Of a stretch of 11,675 nt of DNA, positions 1-7,116 are shown in pieces. Source of the stretch: an uncultured Oscillospiraceae bacterium. Lineage in GTDB: Bacteria; Bacillota; Clostridia; Oscillospirales; Oscillospiraceae. Location of the stretch: NCBI GenBank assembly GCA_934572355.1, contig CAKTKV010000035.1, positions 1 to 11,675 of the forward strand, written 5' to 3'. The position numbers and the translations under genes are program-made. A model generated the notes under the pieces. That model was not told where the DNA came from, did no database searches, and saw nothing but the letters and a program-made list of their open reading frames with translations. Every line of letters starts with the position of its first letter. The stretch's first letter is position 1.

Positions 1-46
1 GCGGCGGCTTTAATGAAACCGTATTTCACTATATATTCACCTGATT

Positions 47-1483
47 TCAGAATTTGATACGCTCGGAGATATACGCCTTGACCTCACTGATGGGGATGCG
101 CACCTGCTCCATGCTGTCGCGCTCGCGGACGGTGACGCAGTGGTCGGCCTCGTCGGTCTCGGTGCCGACGGTGTTGAAGTCAAAGGTGATGCAGAACGGA
201 GTACCAATCTCATCCTCGCGGCGGTAGCGCTTGCCGATGGAGCCGGTCTCGTCATAGTCGCACATGAAGTCCTTACTCAGCTCGTTGTAAAGCTCCATTG
301 CGGGGCCGGTGAGGATCTCCTTCTTGCTCAGCGGCAGGATCGCGCACTTGAACGGAGCGAGAGCGGGATGCAGATGCAGCACGGTGCGGATATCGTCATT
401 GCCCTTCTTGTCCTGACCGACGACCTGCTCATCATAAGCGTCGCACAGGACGGAGAGCACGGTACGCTCGACGCCGAGGGACGGCTCGATAACGTAGGGG
501 ATATAGTGCTCGTTCTTCTCCTGATCGTAATAGGTGAGGTCCTGACCGGAGACGGTCTGGTGCTGGGTCAGGTCATAGTCGGTACGGTCGGCAACGCCCC
601 AGAGTTCGCCCCAGCCGAAGGGGAAGAGGAACTCAAAGTCGGTAGTGGCCTTGGAGTAGAAGCAGAGCTCCTCGGGGTCATGGTCACGCAGGCGGAGATT
701 CTCGTCCTTCAGGCCGATGGAGAGCAGGAAGTTGTGGCAGAAGCTGCGCCAATAGTCGAACCACTCAAGGTCGGTGCCCGGCTGACAGAAGAACTCAAGC
801 TCCATCTGCTCAAATTCGCGCACACGGAAAATGAAGTTGCCCGGGGTGATCTCGTTGCGGAAGCTCTTGCCGATCTGACCGATGCCGAAGGGCAGCTTGC
901 GGCGGGTGGTGCGCTGGACGTTCACGAAGTTTGTGAAGATGCCCTGCGCGGTCTCGGGACGGAGGTAGACGGTGTTCTTCGCGTCCTCGGTGACGCCCTG
1001 GAAGGTTTTGAACATCAGGTTGAACTGACGGATATCGGTGAAGTTATGCTTGCCGCAGGTCGGGCAGGGGATGTTGTGCTCCTCGACGAAGTCCTTCATC
1101 TCGCTCTGGGAGAAGGCGTCGATGGGCTTGGGCAGCTCGAAGGAGGTCTCGCTGCACCAGTCCTCAATGAGCTTGTCCGCGCGGAAGCGCTCGTGGCACT
1201 CGCGGCAGTCCATCAGCGGATCGGAGAAGCCGCTCAGGTGGCCGGAGGCGACCCAGGTCTGCGGGTTCATGAGGATGGCGGCGTCAAGGCCGACGTTGTA
1301 CGGGTTCTCCTGCACGAACTTCTTCCACCAGGCGCGCTTGATGTTGTTCTTCAGCTCGACGCCGAGCGGACCGTAGTCCCAGGTGTTGGCAAGGCCGCCG
1401 TAGATCTCGGAGCCGGCGAAAATGAAGCCTCTGTTCTTGCACAGAGCCACGATCCTGTCCATGGTTTTTTCGGTATTTTTCAT
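47..1483 (-). CDS. glyQS: Glycyl-tRNA synthetase, single-chain (alpha2) type
   Basis: This class II aminoacyl-tRNA synthetase charges tRNA-Gly with glycine in the cytoplasm. The 478-residue product has the usual length for the eukaryote-like/Bacillota single-chain GlyRS, as opposed to the two-subunit GlyQ/GlyS form. Visible landmarks are an N-terminal catalytic start (residues 8-45, with GSEIYGG), motif 2 around residues 208-228 (FRNEITPG...REFEQME), motif 3 at 333-341 (PSLGVERT), and the C-terminal anticodon-binding domain from about 375 ([10 protein letters not shown]). Two Cys pairs, C93/C96 and C140/C143, look like a metal-binding insertion. The open frame extends upstream to 1540, but I chose the ATG at 1483 because AGGAAAGGAAG lies just upstream and the first conserved residues follow it; the upstream residues overlap the promoter. 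Its leader is too short for a T-box. No clear terminator is visible in the 46 bases after the stop. Identity is very secure. Confidence 0.97.
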   Translation of the reverse strand: MKNTEKTMDRIVALCKNRGFIFAGSEIYGGLANTWDYGPLGVELKNNIKRAWWKKFVQENPYNVGLDAAILMNPQTWVASGHLSGFSDPLMDCRECHERFRADKLIEDWCSETSFELPKPIDAFSQSEMKDFVEEHNIPCPTCGKHNFTDIRQFNLMFKTFQGVTEDAKNTVYLRPETAQGIFTNFVNVQRTTRRKLPFGIGQIGKSFRNEITPGNFIFRVREFEQMELEFFCQPGTDLEWFDYWRSFCHNFLLSIGLKDENLRLRDHDPEELCFYSKATTDFEFLFPFGWGELWGVADRTDYDLTQHQTVSGQDLTYYDQEKNEHYIPYVIEPSLGVERTVLSVLCDAYDEQVVGQDKKGNDDIRTVLHLHPALAPFKCAILPLSKKEILTGPAMELYNELSKDFMCDYDETGSIGKRYRREDEIGTPFCITFDFNTVGTETDEADHCVTVRERDSMEQVRIPISEVKAYISERIKF

Positions 1484-1496
1484 GTTTCTTCCTTTC

Positions 1497-1541
1497 CTGC
1501 GGCTGGCTGCCGCAGAGATAAAATTTTTGTCTCCCGACAAA
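1497..1541 (-). other. Two stem-loops in the glyQS 5' leader
   Basis: On the minus strand the predicted mRNA opens with a 6-bp stem TTTGTC/GACAAA closed by a GGGA tetraloop (1526-1541). Next come an A/T stretch and a 7-bp GC-rich stem CTGCGGC/GCCGCAG with a 5-nt loop (1497-1515). The second stem ends directly before the purine-rich ribosome binding site. The first could be a 5'-end stabilising hairpin. Neither is followed by a U-run, so they are not intrinsic terminators. Confidence 0.5.
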
Positions 1542-1546
1542 CCTAT

Positions 1547-1575
1547 AATATACCAGAATTATTGGCATATATCAA
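1547..1575 (-). promoter_or_regulatory. Sigma-A-type extended -10 promoter of glyQS
   Basis: Read on the minus strand, a -35 TTGATA (1570-1575, five of six matches to TTGACA) is followed by a 17-base spacer and a -10 TATATT (1547-1552, five of six). The three bases before the -10 are TGG, giving an extended -10. Predicted transcription start is near 1540, leaving a leader of about 57 nt. This is the best-formed promoter in the window. The upstream start codon of the longer open frame (1540) would lie at the transcription start, which supports the shorter glyQS start. Confidence 0.75.
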
Positions 1576-1651
1576 CAAAAACTAAGCCGGGAAGAGTGTT
1601 AATTCTTAAATAAAGTTTAGAATTCAGGCGGAGAGAATTTATCGCGGTCGG

Positions 1652-1680
1652 TTCCATTGTCGGGAAAAAGGGTGTATAAT
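1652..1680 (+). promoter_or_regulatory. Probable promoter of the polysaccharide deacetylase gene
   Basis: A perfect -10 hexamer TATAAT lies at 1675-1680. The region 17-18 bases upstream (around 1651-1657, GTTCCAT) is a poor -35 match, so the promoter may be weak or activator-dependent. The start site would be near 1687, giving a leader of roughly 30 nt before the ATG at 1716. Confidence 0.5.
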
Positions 1681-1715
1681 ACGCTTCAGATATAAATCAG
1701 ACAGGACACGGAAAG

Positions 1716-3179
1716 ATGAAAGAAATGGATACGCGGCAGGGGAAAGACAGGACCCGCCGGAGACTGAAAGTAATACTGCTGGTGCTGCTGGCCTATATTG
1801 TCGCAATCGCGGCGCTGGCCGTGATAATAGACGCGCGCCACGTGCGCTTTTACGTGACGGGATCGGAGAGCATGACGCAGGAGTACGGCGAGGTGTACGA
1901 GGAACCGGGTGTATACGCTGTGACCTATGGCAAGCTTTTCGGCGAGGGGACGCAGCGCCTGCACGTCGCGACCGAGGGCAGCGTCGATACCACGAAGCTC
2001 GGCAGCTATACGCTTAAATACTGGACGCGCTGGATGTTCACGGACTATGTGACGGAGCGGCACGTCACCGTTATAGACACGACGCCGCCTGTTATAGAGC
2101 TCAGGCACATAGAGGGCTACGAGGCGAGCTGGATGGACGGCTACGAGGAGGAGGGCTACACCGCCTTTGACAGCTGCGACGGCGACCTTACCGCAAAGGT
2201 CGTGCGCACCGAGGATAAGGACAAGGTGACATATACCGTCACGGATTCATCCGGGAACACCGCGACCGCCGTGCGCGAGATAAAGTACGCGAAGACCGAA
2301 CCGCGCATCATCTTAAACGGCGACGAGAACATGATATTCACCGCGCGCACGGATTTCACCGATCCCGGATATACGGCGACGGACGGACTGGGGGATGACT
2401 TGACTTCCCTTGTGCAGGTGGAGAGCGACGTTGTGCCATATATCGCGGGGGACTATCAGATAGTTTACAGTCTCACGAGCGAGACGGGCGAGTCCGTCAG
2501 CGTGACGCGCAGCGTCACGGTCATTCCCGCGAACAGACCGGACGTTGTGAATCCCGATGGCAAGACGATCTACCTCACCTTTGACGACGGGCCGGGGCCG
2601 TATACCTCAAAGCTTCTGGACGTGCTGGCGGAGTATAACGTGAAAGCGACGTTCTTTGTCACGGCGGCAAACTCCAAGTACTATGACCTGATCGCCCGCG
2701 AGGTGAACGAGGGGCACTCCGTCGGCGTGCACAGCTACTCGCATAACTATAAGACCATCTACTCCAGTGAGGAGGCCTTCTTCAATGACTTCAACGCCAT
2801 GGAGGAGATCATATACGAGCAGACCGGCAGCTACACGCAGCTGTGCCGCTTCCCCGGCGGAAGCTCCAACACGGTCAGCAATTTCAATCCGGGCATAATG
2901 TCCCGCCTGACGGAAGCGCTCACAGACATGGGCTATAAGTATTTTGACTGGAACGTATCCTCGGGCGACGCGGGGGAGACGACAAAGACGGATGTCGTTA
3001 TCTCCAACATCGAGTCCGGCTGCCGCGGCATGAAAGCGGCAGTTGTATTGCAGCACGATATAAAGGACTTCAGCGTGAACGCGGTGGAGTCGGTCATAAT
3101 CTGGGGCTTGCAGAACGGCTACACATTCCGCGCCCTCGACATGAGCAGCCCCGACGCGCACCATGGGGTGAATAATTAA
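1716..3179 (+). CDS. Membrane-anchored polysaccharide deacetylase (NodB/CE4) with Ig-like repeats
   Basis: The 487-residue protein is predicted to remove N- or O-acetyl groups from a cell-wall or surface glycan (peptidoglycan or chitin-like polymer) outside the membrane. A basic N-terminus (RTRRRLK) is followed by one hydrophobic segment at about 17-39, a signal anchor with no obvious cleavage or lipobox. Residues about 48-270 form three Ig-like/DUF5011-style beta repeats, with the phrases DTTPPVI, DGDLT and TYTVTDSSGN. Residues 283-475 are the NodB domain: TFDDGP (288-293, metal-binding and catalytic Asp), HSYSH (339-343, metal His), RFPGG (378-382), DWN (411-413) and LQHD (445-448, catalytic His). 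All CE4 motifs are intact, so it should be an active metal-dependent deacetylase. The ATG at 1725 is an alternative start; GGAAAG at 1710-1715 sits better for that one. It is monocistronic, divergent from glyQS. The exact glycan cannot be told. Confidence 0.93.
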   Translation: MKEMDTRQGKDRTRRRLKVILLVLLAYIVAIAALAVIIDARHVRFYVTGSESMTQEYGEVYEEPGVYAVTYGKLFGEGTQRLHVATEGSVDTTKLGSYTLKYWTRWMFTDYVTERHVTVIDTTPPVIELRHIEGYEASWMDGYEEEGYTAFDSCDGDLTAKVVRTEDKDKVTYTVTDSSGNTATAVREIKYAKTEPRIILNGDENMIFTARTDFTDPGYTATDGLGDDLTSLVQVESDVVPYIAGDYQIVYSLTSETGESVSVTRSVTVIPANRPDVVNPDGKTIYLTFDDGPGPYTSKLLDVLAEYNVKATFFVTAANSKYYDLIAREVNEGHSVGVHSYSHNYKTIYSSEEAFFNDFNAMEEIIYEQTGSYTQLCRFPGGSSNTVSNFNPGIMSRLTEALTDMGYKYFDWNVSSGDAGETTKTDVVISNIESGCRGMKAAVVLQHDIKDFSVNAVESVIIWGLQNGYTFRALDMSSPDAHHGVNN

Positions 3180-3192
3180 AGCTAAATGAAAC

Positions 3193-3236
3193 AATTCCCC
3201 GGAGGCTCCGCATTGATGCGGAGCTTCCGGGGAATT
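3193..3236. terminator. Long bidirectional hairpin between convergent genes
   Basis: A 20-bp stem with a TTGA loop (3213-3216) has a left arm at 3193-3212 and a right arm at 3217-3236; the only imperfection is one G-T pair. It lies 13 bases after the deacetylase stop and 11 bases after the end of the reductase gene on the other strand. T-runs on either side are short (ATTTGCT on plus, ATTGTTTCATTT on minus), so termination efficiency is uncertain, but position and stem strength fit a shared terminator or 3'-end stabiliser. Confidence 0.75.
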
Positions 3237-3247
3237 TGCTATGTCTG

Positions 3248-5176
3248 TTATATCGCGAGGGCTGCGTTGAGAGCGTCGCCGGTCGCGAGCATGGAGTTGC
3301 CGGGAGCCTGGCGCGCTTCGCCGATGACTATTACCTGGGGCACGAGCTTTTCAAGCTCTGCCGAGAGAGTGTTATTGGAGCGGTAGCCCATCGCGAGCAC
3401 GATGCTGTCATAGCCGCGCAGCTCGTGTGTGCTGCCGTCAAGGGTACTCGTATAGGCGACGCCGTCAGTGAAGAACTGGCTGACACGGGCGTTCGTGAAC
3501 TGGCCGACCTTATGGTGCTCAAGGCTTGCCATGATGTACTTGCGTGGCTCGGGCATAATGTCCTCGCCGACAACGGGCTTCATTTCGACTATATCGCAGG
3601 CGTGGCCGCGCTCGGCAAGATGCTCGGCAGCTTCCGCGCCGACCATGCCGCCGCCGACGATGAGCACCTTCTTGCCGACATTATACTTACCGGTGAGCAT
3701 GTCCTCGGCGTTTACATACCCGCAGTCCGCAAGACCGGGAATGGGCAGGATAAGCGGCGTGGAACCGGTGGCGACAATGACGGCGTCGGGCTTGAGCTCA
3801 GTCACGAGCTCTGGCGTGACGGTGACACCGAGGCGAATATCGACGCCCGCTTCACGGCATCTGACTATGAGGCTGCGGATCGCCGGAGCGATCTCGCCCT
3901 TTGCGGGGGGATAGGAGGCAACAAGGAAGTGTCCGCCAAGCTCGGTGTTTTTCTCAAGGAGGATGACGTCATGGCCGCGCTTTGCGCACATCATCGCGGC
4001 GTACATACCGCTGGGGCCGCCGCCGATGACGAGCACCTTCTTCTGCACCTCGGCGGGGACGAGCTCCGCCTCACGGCCGACGCAGGGGTTCATCGCGCAG
4101 GTGATGGGGCGGCCGGCGAGCATGTTCGGCACGCATCCGAGCAGACACGCGATGCAGGGGGTGAGGGCCTCAAGATGGCCGGTGCGTGCCTTGACAGGCA
4201 GCTCGGGGTCAGCAATGGACTGACGGCCGAAGGCGACGAGGTCGGCTCTGCCCTGACGCACGAGAAGCTCGGCATACTGCGGCTCGGTATAGCGCCCGAC
4301 GGTGATGACGGGGATGGAGACAGCCTTCTTGATCTCGGTTACAAGATCGGCATTGAAGCCGCCGTGGGTGTTGTTCGGCGCCCACATGAACTCATCGTGC
4401 AGGTGGATGGAGCGGGAGACGTTGAGCGCGTCGACGCCGCACTCCTGCTCAAGATAGGCCGCGACTGCCGCCGCGTCCTGAACGGTCAGGCCGCCCTCGC
4501 CCTCATCACGCGCGTTTATGCGGCAGAGGATGGGCATGTTGCCGGTCTTGCGGCGGATGTTTTCGATGATGAGCCGGGGCAGACGCATGCGGTTTTCAAA
4601 GCAGCCGCCGAACTCGTCGGTGCGCTTATTCGTGCGCGCGGAGATGAAGGTGCTGACAAGGTAGCCGTGTGCGCAGTGTACCTCGACCATGTCTATCCCG
4701 GCTCTCTGGGCGCGGGCCGCAGCGTCGCCGTAGGCCTCGATGAGACGGTAGACCTCATCAGTCGGCATGGCGACGGGTATCTCGCCGCCGCAGTGGGAAG
4801 CCATAGCGCTTGCGGCCTTGAGCGGGTAGCCGGTGAGCTTGGAGTTGCCCTCGGGACCTGCGTGCTGGAGCTGGATGTTCACCTTTGCGCCGTAGCGGTG
4901 GCAGCGCTCGGCGACCTCGCGGAAGCTGTCAACAGTGTCGTCAGTGAAGAGACAGGGCTTTCTCGGACCGCCCTTGGCCTCAGAGTAGACGACGGTGGAC
5001 TCAATGGTGATGAGACCGAAGCCGCCCTTGGCGCGCGCCTCGTAATATGCCGCGGAGCGCTCGGAGATGGAGCCGTCGGTATTGGCAAAGTTGTTGCCCA
5101 TTGGCGGGACGACGAAGCGATTCGGAACGGTGACGGTACCGATCTGAATAGGGCTGAACATGGTGGGGAATTTCAT
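3248..5176 (-). CDS. NADH:flavin oxidoreductase, OYE family, 2,4-dienoyl-CoA/enoate reductase-like, 4Fe-4S
   Basis: The 642-residue enzyme is predicted to reduce a C=C bond next to a carbonyl or carboxylate with NAD(P)H through FMN, a 4Fe-4S cluster and FAD, in the cytoplasm. Residues 1-335 form the OYE (beta/alpha)8 barrel, with LQHAG (103-107), HCAHGYL (167-173; Tyr172 is in the position of the catalytic Tyr of E. coli FadH) and TNKRTDEFGG (182-191). The Fe-S motif is C341-x2-C344-x3-C348-x11-C360, the same spacing as FadH. An FAD loop GGGPSG is at 385-390 and a second dinucleotide loop GGGMVG at 508-513. Length matches the FadH, BaiCD/BaiH and enoate reductase class. It is the last gene of the LysR-linked cluster, 41 nt after the dehydrogenase, with AGAGGTG before the ATG. 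The context suggests an alicyclic or cinnamate-like enoate substrate. Substrate is inference; the family is secure. Confidence 0.93.
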   Translation of the reverse strand: MKFPTMFSPIQIGTVTVPNRFVVPPMGNNFANTDGSISERSAAYYEARAKGGFGLITIESTVVYSEAKGGPRKPCLFTDDTVDSFREVAERCHRYGAKVNIQLQHAGPEGNSKLTGYPLKAASAMASHCGGEIPVAMPTDEVYRLIEAYGDAAARAQRAGIDMVEVHCAHGYLVSTFISARTNKRTDEFGGCFENRMRLPRLIIENIRRKTGNMPILCRINARDEGEGGLTVQDAAAVAAYLEQECGVDALNVSRSIHLHDEFMWAPNNTHGGFNADLVTEIKKAVSIPVITVGRYTEPQYAELLVRQGRADLVAFGRQSIADPELPVKARTGHLEALTPCIACLLGCVPNMLAGRPITCAMNPCVGREAELVPAEVQKKVLVIGGGPSGMYAAMMCAKRGHDVILLEKNTELGGHFLVASYPPAKGEIAPAIRSLIVRCREAGVDIRLGVTVTPELVTELKPDAVIVATGSTPLILPIPGLADCGYVNAEDMLTGKYNVGKKVLIVGGGMVGAEAAEHLAERGHACDIVEMKPVVGEDIMPEPRKYIMASLEHHKVGQFTNARVSQFFTDGVAYTSTLDGSTHELRGYDSIVLAMGYRSNNTLSAELEKLVPQVIVIGEARQAPGNSMLATGDALNAALAI

Positions 5177-5217
5177 CTTATTTGCACCTCTTTTTATTTA
5201 ATCAATATCAGCCAGTT

Positions 5218-6090
5218 TCAGCTGAAGAACTTTGCGGCGACCTCGTCCTCCGGCATTTCCTTGCCGGTGAAGAGACGGAAGGCCTCAACGCCCTGCTGGA
5301 GCAGCATGCCGATTCCGCCGACGACGGTGCAGCCGGCAGCCGAGGCTTCCTTTATCATGCGCGTCTCACGGGGATTATAGACAGTGTCGGCAACGACGAG
5401 TCCCGGACGGTAGAGGGAGGGATCGACGAGCGTCTCGCCGTCCAGCGGAGCCATGCCGACCTTGGTGGCGTTCACAAGAATATCGCAGGACTTGACAGCC
5501 GCGGCGAAGGCTTCAGCATCGCAGAGGTCGTTTGCGGAAGCGTCGCAGCCGGGGACGTTCGCACGGATCTTGGCTACGGTGCGCTCGGCGTTCGCGTAGC
5601 CCTTGGAGGTCTTGCGGTTAAAGATGGCGAGCTTTGCAGCGCCGTCAAGCGCGGCCTGGATGGTGAGCGCGGTGGCAGCGCCGCCGGCGCCCATGACGAC
5701 GATGCTCTTGCCCTTGACGGAAACGCCGTGCTTTTCAAGGTTGCGCACGAAGCCTACGCCGTCGGTATTGTGACCGGTGAGCCTGCCGTCCTCACTGACG
5801 GTGACGGTGTTGCAGGCACCGATCATTTCGGCCGCGGGGGAGAGCTCATCGAGGTATTCGCACACGGCGGTCTTATCGGGCATGGTGATATTGAAGCCGC
5901 CGACATTCATGAGCTTCAGCGCCTTGACTGCGTCCTCGAGCTTTTCAAGAGGGACGTCAAAGGCGAGGTATGCGTTATTGAGACCAAGCTTGTCAAAGCT
6001 GTAATTGTACATTGCCGGGGAGCCGGAGTGCCCCACGGGAGAGCCGATCAGACAGAAAAGTCTGGTGTGTCCATCGATCCTGTTTTCCAT
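5218..6090 (-). CDS. aroE: Shikimate/quinate dehydrogenase, YdiB type
   Basis: The 290-residue enzyme interconverts shikimate and 3-dehydroshikimate (and probably quinate and 3-dehydroquinate) with NAD(P)(H). Substrate-binding SPVGHSGSP (17-25; Ser22 and Ser24 for the carboxylate), NITMPDK (68-74, catalytic Lys73 here), Asn94, NTD (108-110, catalytic Asp110) and Gln266 are all present. The Rossmann loop GAGGAA is at 134-139. NATKVGM (207-213) and the stretch CEYLDELSPAA resemble E. coli YdiB more than biosynthetic AroE. However, the cofactor loop reads NRKTSK (158-163), with a Lys where AroE has the Arg that grips the NADP phosphate and where YdiB has no positive charge, so NADP(H) is likely (from remembered alignments). 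Start ATG at 6090 has TGGAGGA upstream. It sits between the TIM-barrel gene and the reductase. A catabolic or peripheral role is more likely than aromatic biosynthesis, given the neighbours. If strict, the symbol ydiB could be used. Confidence 0.93.
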   Translation of the reverse strand: MENRIDGHTRLFCLIGSPVGHSGSPAMYNYSFDKLGLNNAYLAFDVPLEKLEDAVKALKLMNVGGFNITMPDKTAVCEYLDELSPAAEMIGACNTVTVSEDGRLTGHNTDGVGFVRNLEKHGVSVKGKSIVVMGAGGAATALTIQAALDGAAKLAIFNRKTSKGYANAERTVAKIRANVPGCDASANDLCDAEAFAAAVKSCDILVNATKVGMAPLDGETLVDPSLYRPGLVVADTVYNPRETRMIKEASAAGCTVVGGIGMLLQQGVEAFRLFTGKEMPEDEVAAKFFS

Positions 6091-6154
6091 GTTGTTTCCT
6101 CCATAACATCAGTTGTTTATTTGAGGCGAAGTTATGCCGTAACCTAAATATATA

Positions 6155-6238
6155 TCAAATCAAAGCCCAACGAAGTGGGTTTGATTTGAAAAGGAAGAAG
6201 GAGATTGCATAGTGCAGCTTTTGCCGCAAGGCAAAAGC
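6155..6238. repeat. Composite palindromic element inside the cluster (REP-like)
   Basis: The 165-bp gap between two otherwise closely packed genes contains two hairpins. The first (6155-6189) pairs CAAATCAAA with TTTGATTTG and CCCA with TGGG around a 6-nt loop, with one bulged G. The second (6217-6238) is a perfect 9-bp stem GCTTTTGCC/GGCAAAAGC closed by GCAA (plus strand). Neither is followed by a T-run in either direction, so they do not look like standard terminators. The shape fits a dispersed intergenic palindrome of the REP/MITE kind, possibly affecting mRNA stability between the upstream and downstream halves of the operon. A weak -10 like TATATT (6147-6152, minus) follows it, but no good -35 is visible. 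That it is repeated elsewhere in the genome is inference. Confidence 0.5.
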
Positions 6239-6255
6239 GGAACGGTGCAAGCTTC

Positions 6256-7098
6256 TTATGACGCGATCTCTGGCCAAGTCTTGGCGAGCAGCTCGGATAC
6301 CGCGTCAAAGTTTGCTTTTGCGGCGTTGGGGACGCCAGCGGCAAGGATAGCGTCATTGATGACCTCAACGCCAACGACGGCGGGGGAGACGCCCTTGGCC
6401 TTTATCATCTCGACAAAGCCAGCGGTGTGGCCGTAGCCCTTGCCGGGGAGCGCACGGTCGTGCATGGATTCATCGCGGAGTATCGCCGCGGCGTAGGCGC
6501 GCGCCTGCACGTCGTTGAGCTGGATGGAGACGATCTTCTCGGCGGGGATATCCGCCATGAGAGCGGGATCGTAGCTCTGCCCGGCTCGTATCCAGTGCCA
6601 TGAGTCGAGGATGAGCTTTGCGTTATCGCAGCCGGAGCCCTTCACGACCTCCCACGCCTTGCGTATTCCGGGAAGTCCGCTGTAGGGCATGGGCTCGACG
6701 CCGATGGTGTATTTTCCGGCGCGCTGGCACAGCTCCTTGAGTTTCTGTGCCGTCCACTCGACGGAGTAGTTCTCCATCAGGCCGCAGTTGATGTGGTTCA
6801 CGCCGAAGAGCTCGCACATGTGGAAGCACATCTGTTCCTTGTACTTCTCCTCGTAGGAGCGCTTTGCTTCCGCCCACTGGACAATGTACTCGACCTCGGT
6901 GACGCGCATGGAGTACTTGTCGAGAATGGCGAGGATGTCGCTGTCAAAAAGACCTTCGTTCAGTGCGTCCACATAGGTTTCGGCGCGCAGGCCGATACCC
7001 TCAAAGCCCGCGGCCTTCGCCGCGCTGACGCGCTCTTCAAAGCTGCACTGATCGCCGAGGGTCCATGAACTGACGGTAATGGGATGCTGTTTACTCAT
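6256..7098 (-). CDS. Sugar phosphate isomerase/epimerase-like TIM barrel (AP endonuclease family 2)
   Basis: The 280-residue protein belongs to the xylose-isomerase-like TIM barrel superfamily, which includes hydroxypyruvate isomerase, inosose dehydratase (IolE) and 3-dehydroshikimate dehydratase (AsbF/QuiC types). Candidate metal ligands are Glu135 (GVEP), Asp165 and His168 (LDSWHWIR), Gln193 (IQLND) and Glu245 (GVEV). The IQLND and LPGKG (217-221) phrases resemble the subgroup with Gln in place of the fourth His. No signal peptide or membrane segment is seen. Its start has TGGAGGA upstream, and it follows the MFS gene by 18 nt, so the two are surely cotranscribed. Next to a quinate/shikimate dehydrogenase, dehydration or isomerisation of a dehydroshikimate-like intermediate is a reasonable guess, but the family is too broad to name the reaction. 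It occupies the place where related loci in other bacteria carry aroD. Confidence 0.87.
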   Translation of the reverse strand: MSKQHPITVSSWTLGDQCSFEERVSAAKAAGFEGIGLRAETYVDALNEGLFDSDILAILDKYSMRVTEVEYIVQWAEAKRSYEEKYKEQMCFHMCELFGVNHINCGLMENYSVEWTAQKLKELCQRAGKYTIGVEPMPYSGLPGIRKAWEVVKGSGCDNAKLILDSWHWIRAGQSYDPALMADIPAEKIVSIQLNDVQARAYAAAILRDESMHDRALPGKGYGHTAGFVEMIKAKGVSPAVVGVEVINDAILAAGVPNAAKANFDAVSELLAKTWPEIAS

Positions 7099-7116
7099 TT
7101 CTTTATTCCTCCATTT

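Noticed and set aside
1484..1540. 19-residue N-terminal extension of glyQS
   Set aside because: It would begin at the predicted transcription start, covers the leader hairpins and lacks a ribosome binding site; the ATG at 1483 has a good one.
140..1585. 481-codon plus-strand frame opposite glyQS
   Set aside because: It is an exact antisense shadow of a clear glycyl-tRNA synthetase; composition is repetitive (Leu, Val, Glu, Gly) and no start signal is seen.
1484..1620. T-box riboswitch for glyQS
   Set aside because: The predicted leader is only about 57 nt, with no room for the specifier stem, no T-box sequence and no terminator with a U-run.
1606..1625. Imperfect inverted repeat AATTCT...AGAATT upstream of the deacetylase
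   Set aside because: It is short, AT-rich, needs a bulge, and lies upstream of the predicted promoter; it could easily arise by chance.
3236..5380. 714-codon open frame on the plus strand
   Set aside because: It is antisense to the reductase and the end of the dehydrogenase, whose family motifs are unmistakable. Its predicted protein has low-complexity Ala/Asp/Gly/Val composition typical of the opposite strand of GC-rich genes, with no recognisable domain and no ribosome binding site.
6144..6374. 76-codon minus-strand frame across the hairpin region
   Set aside because: It overlaps the 3' end of the TIM-barrel gene in another frame and reads through the palindromes; no ribosome binding site.
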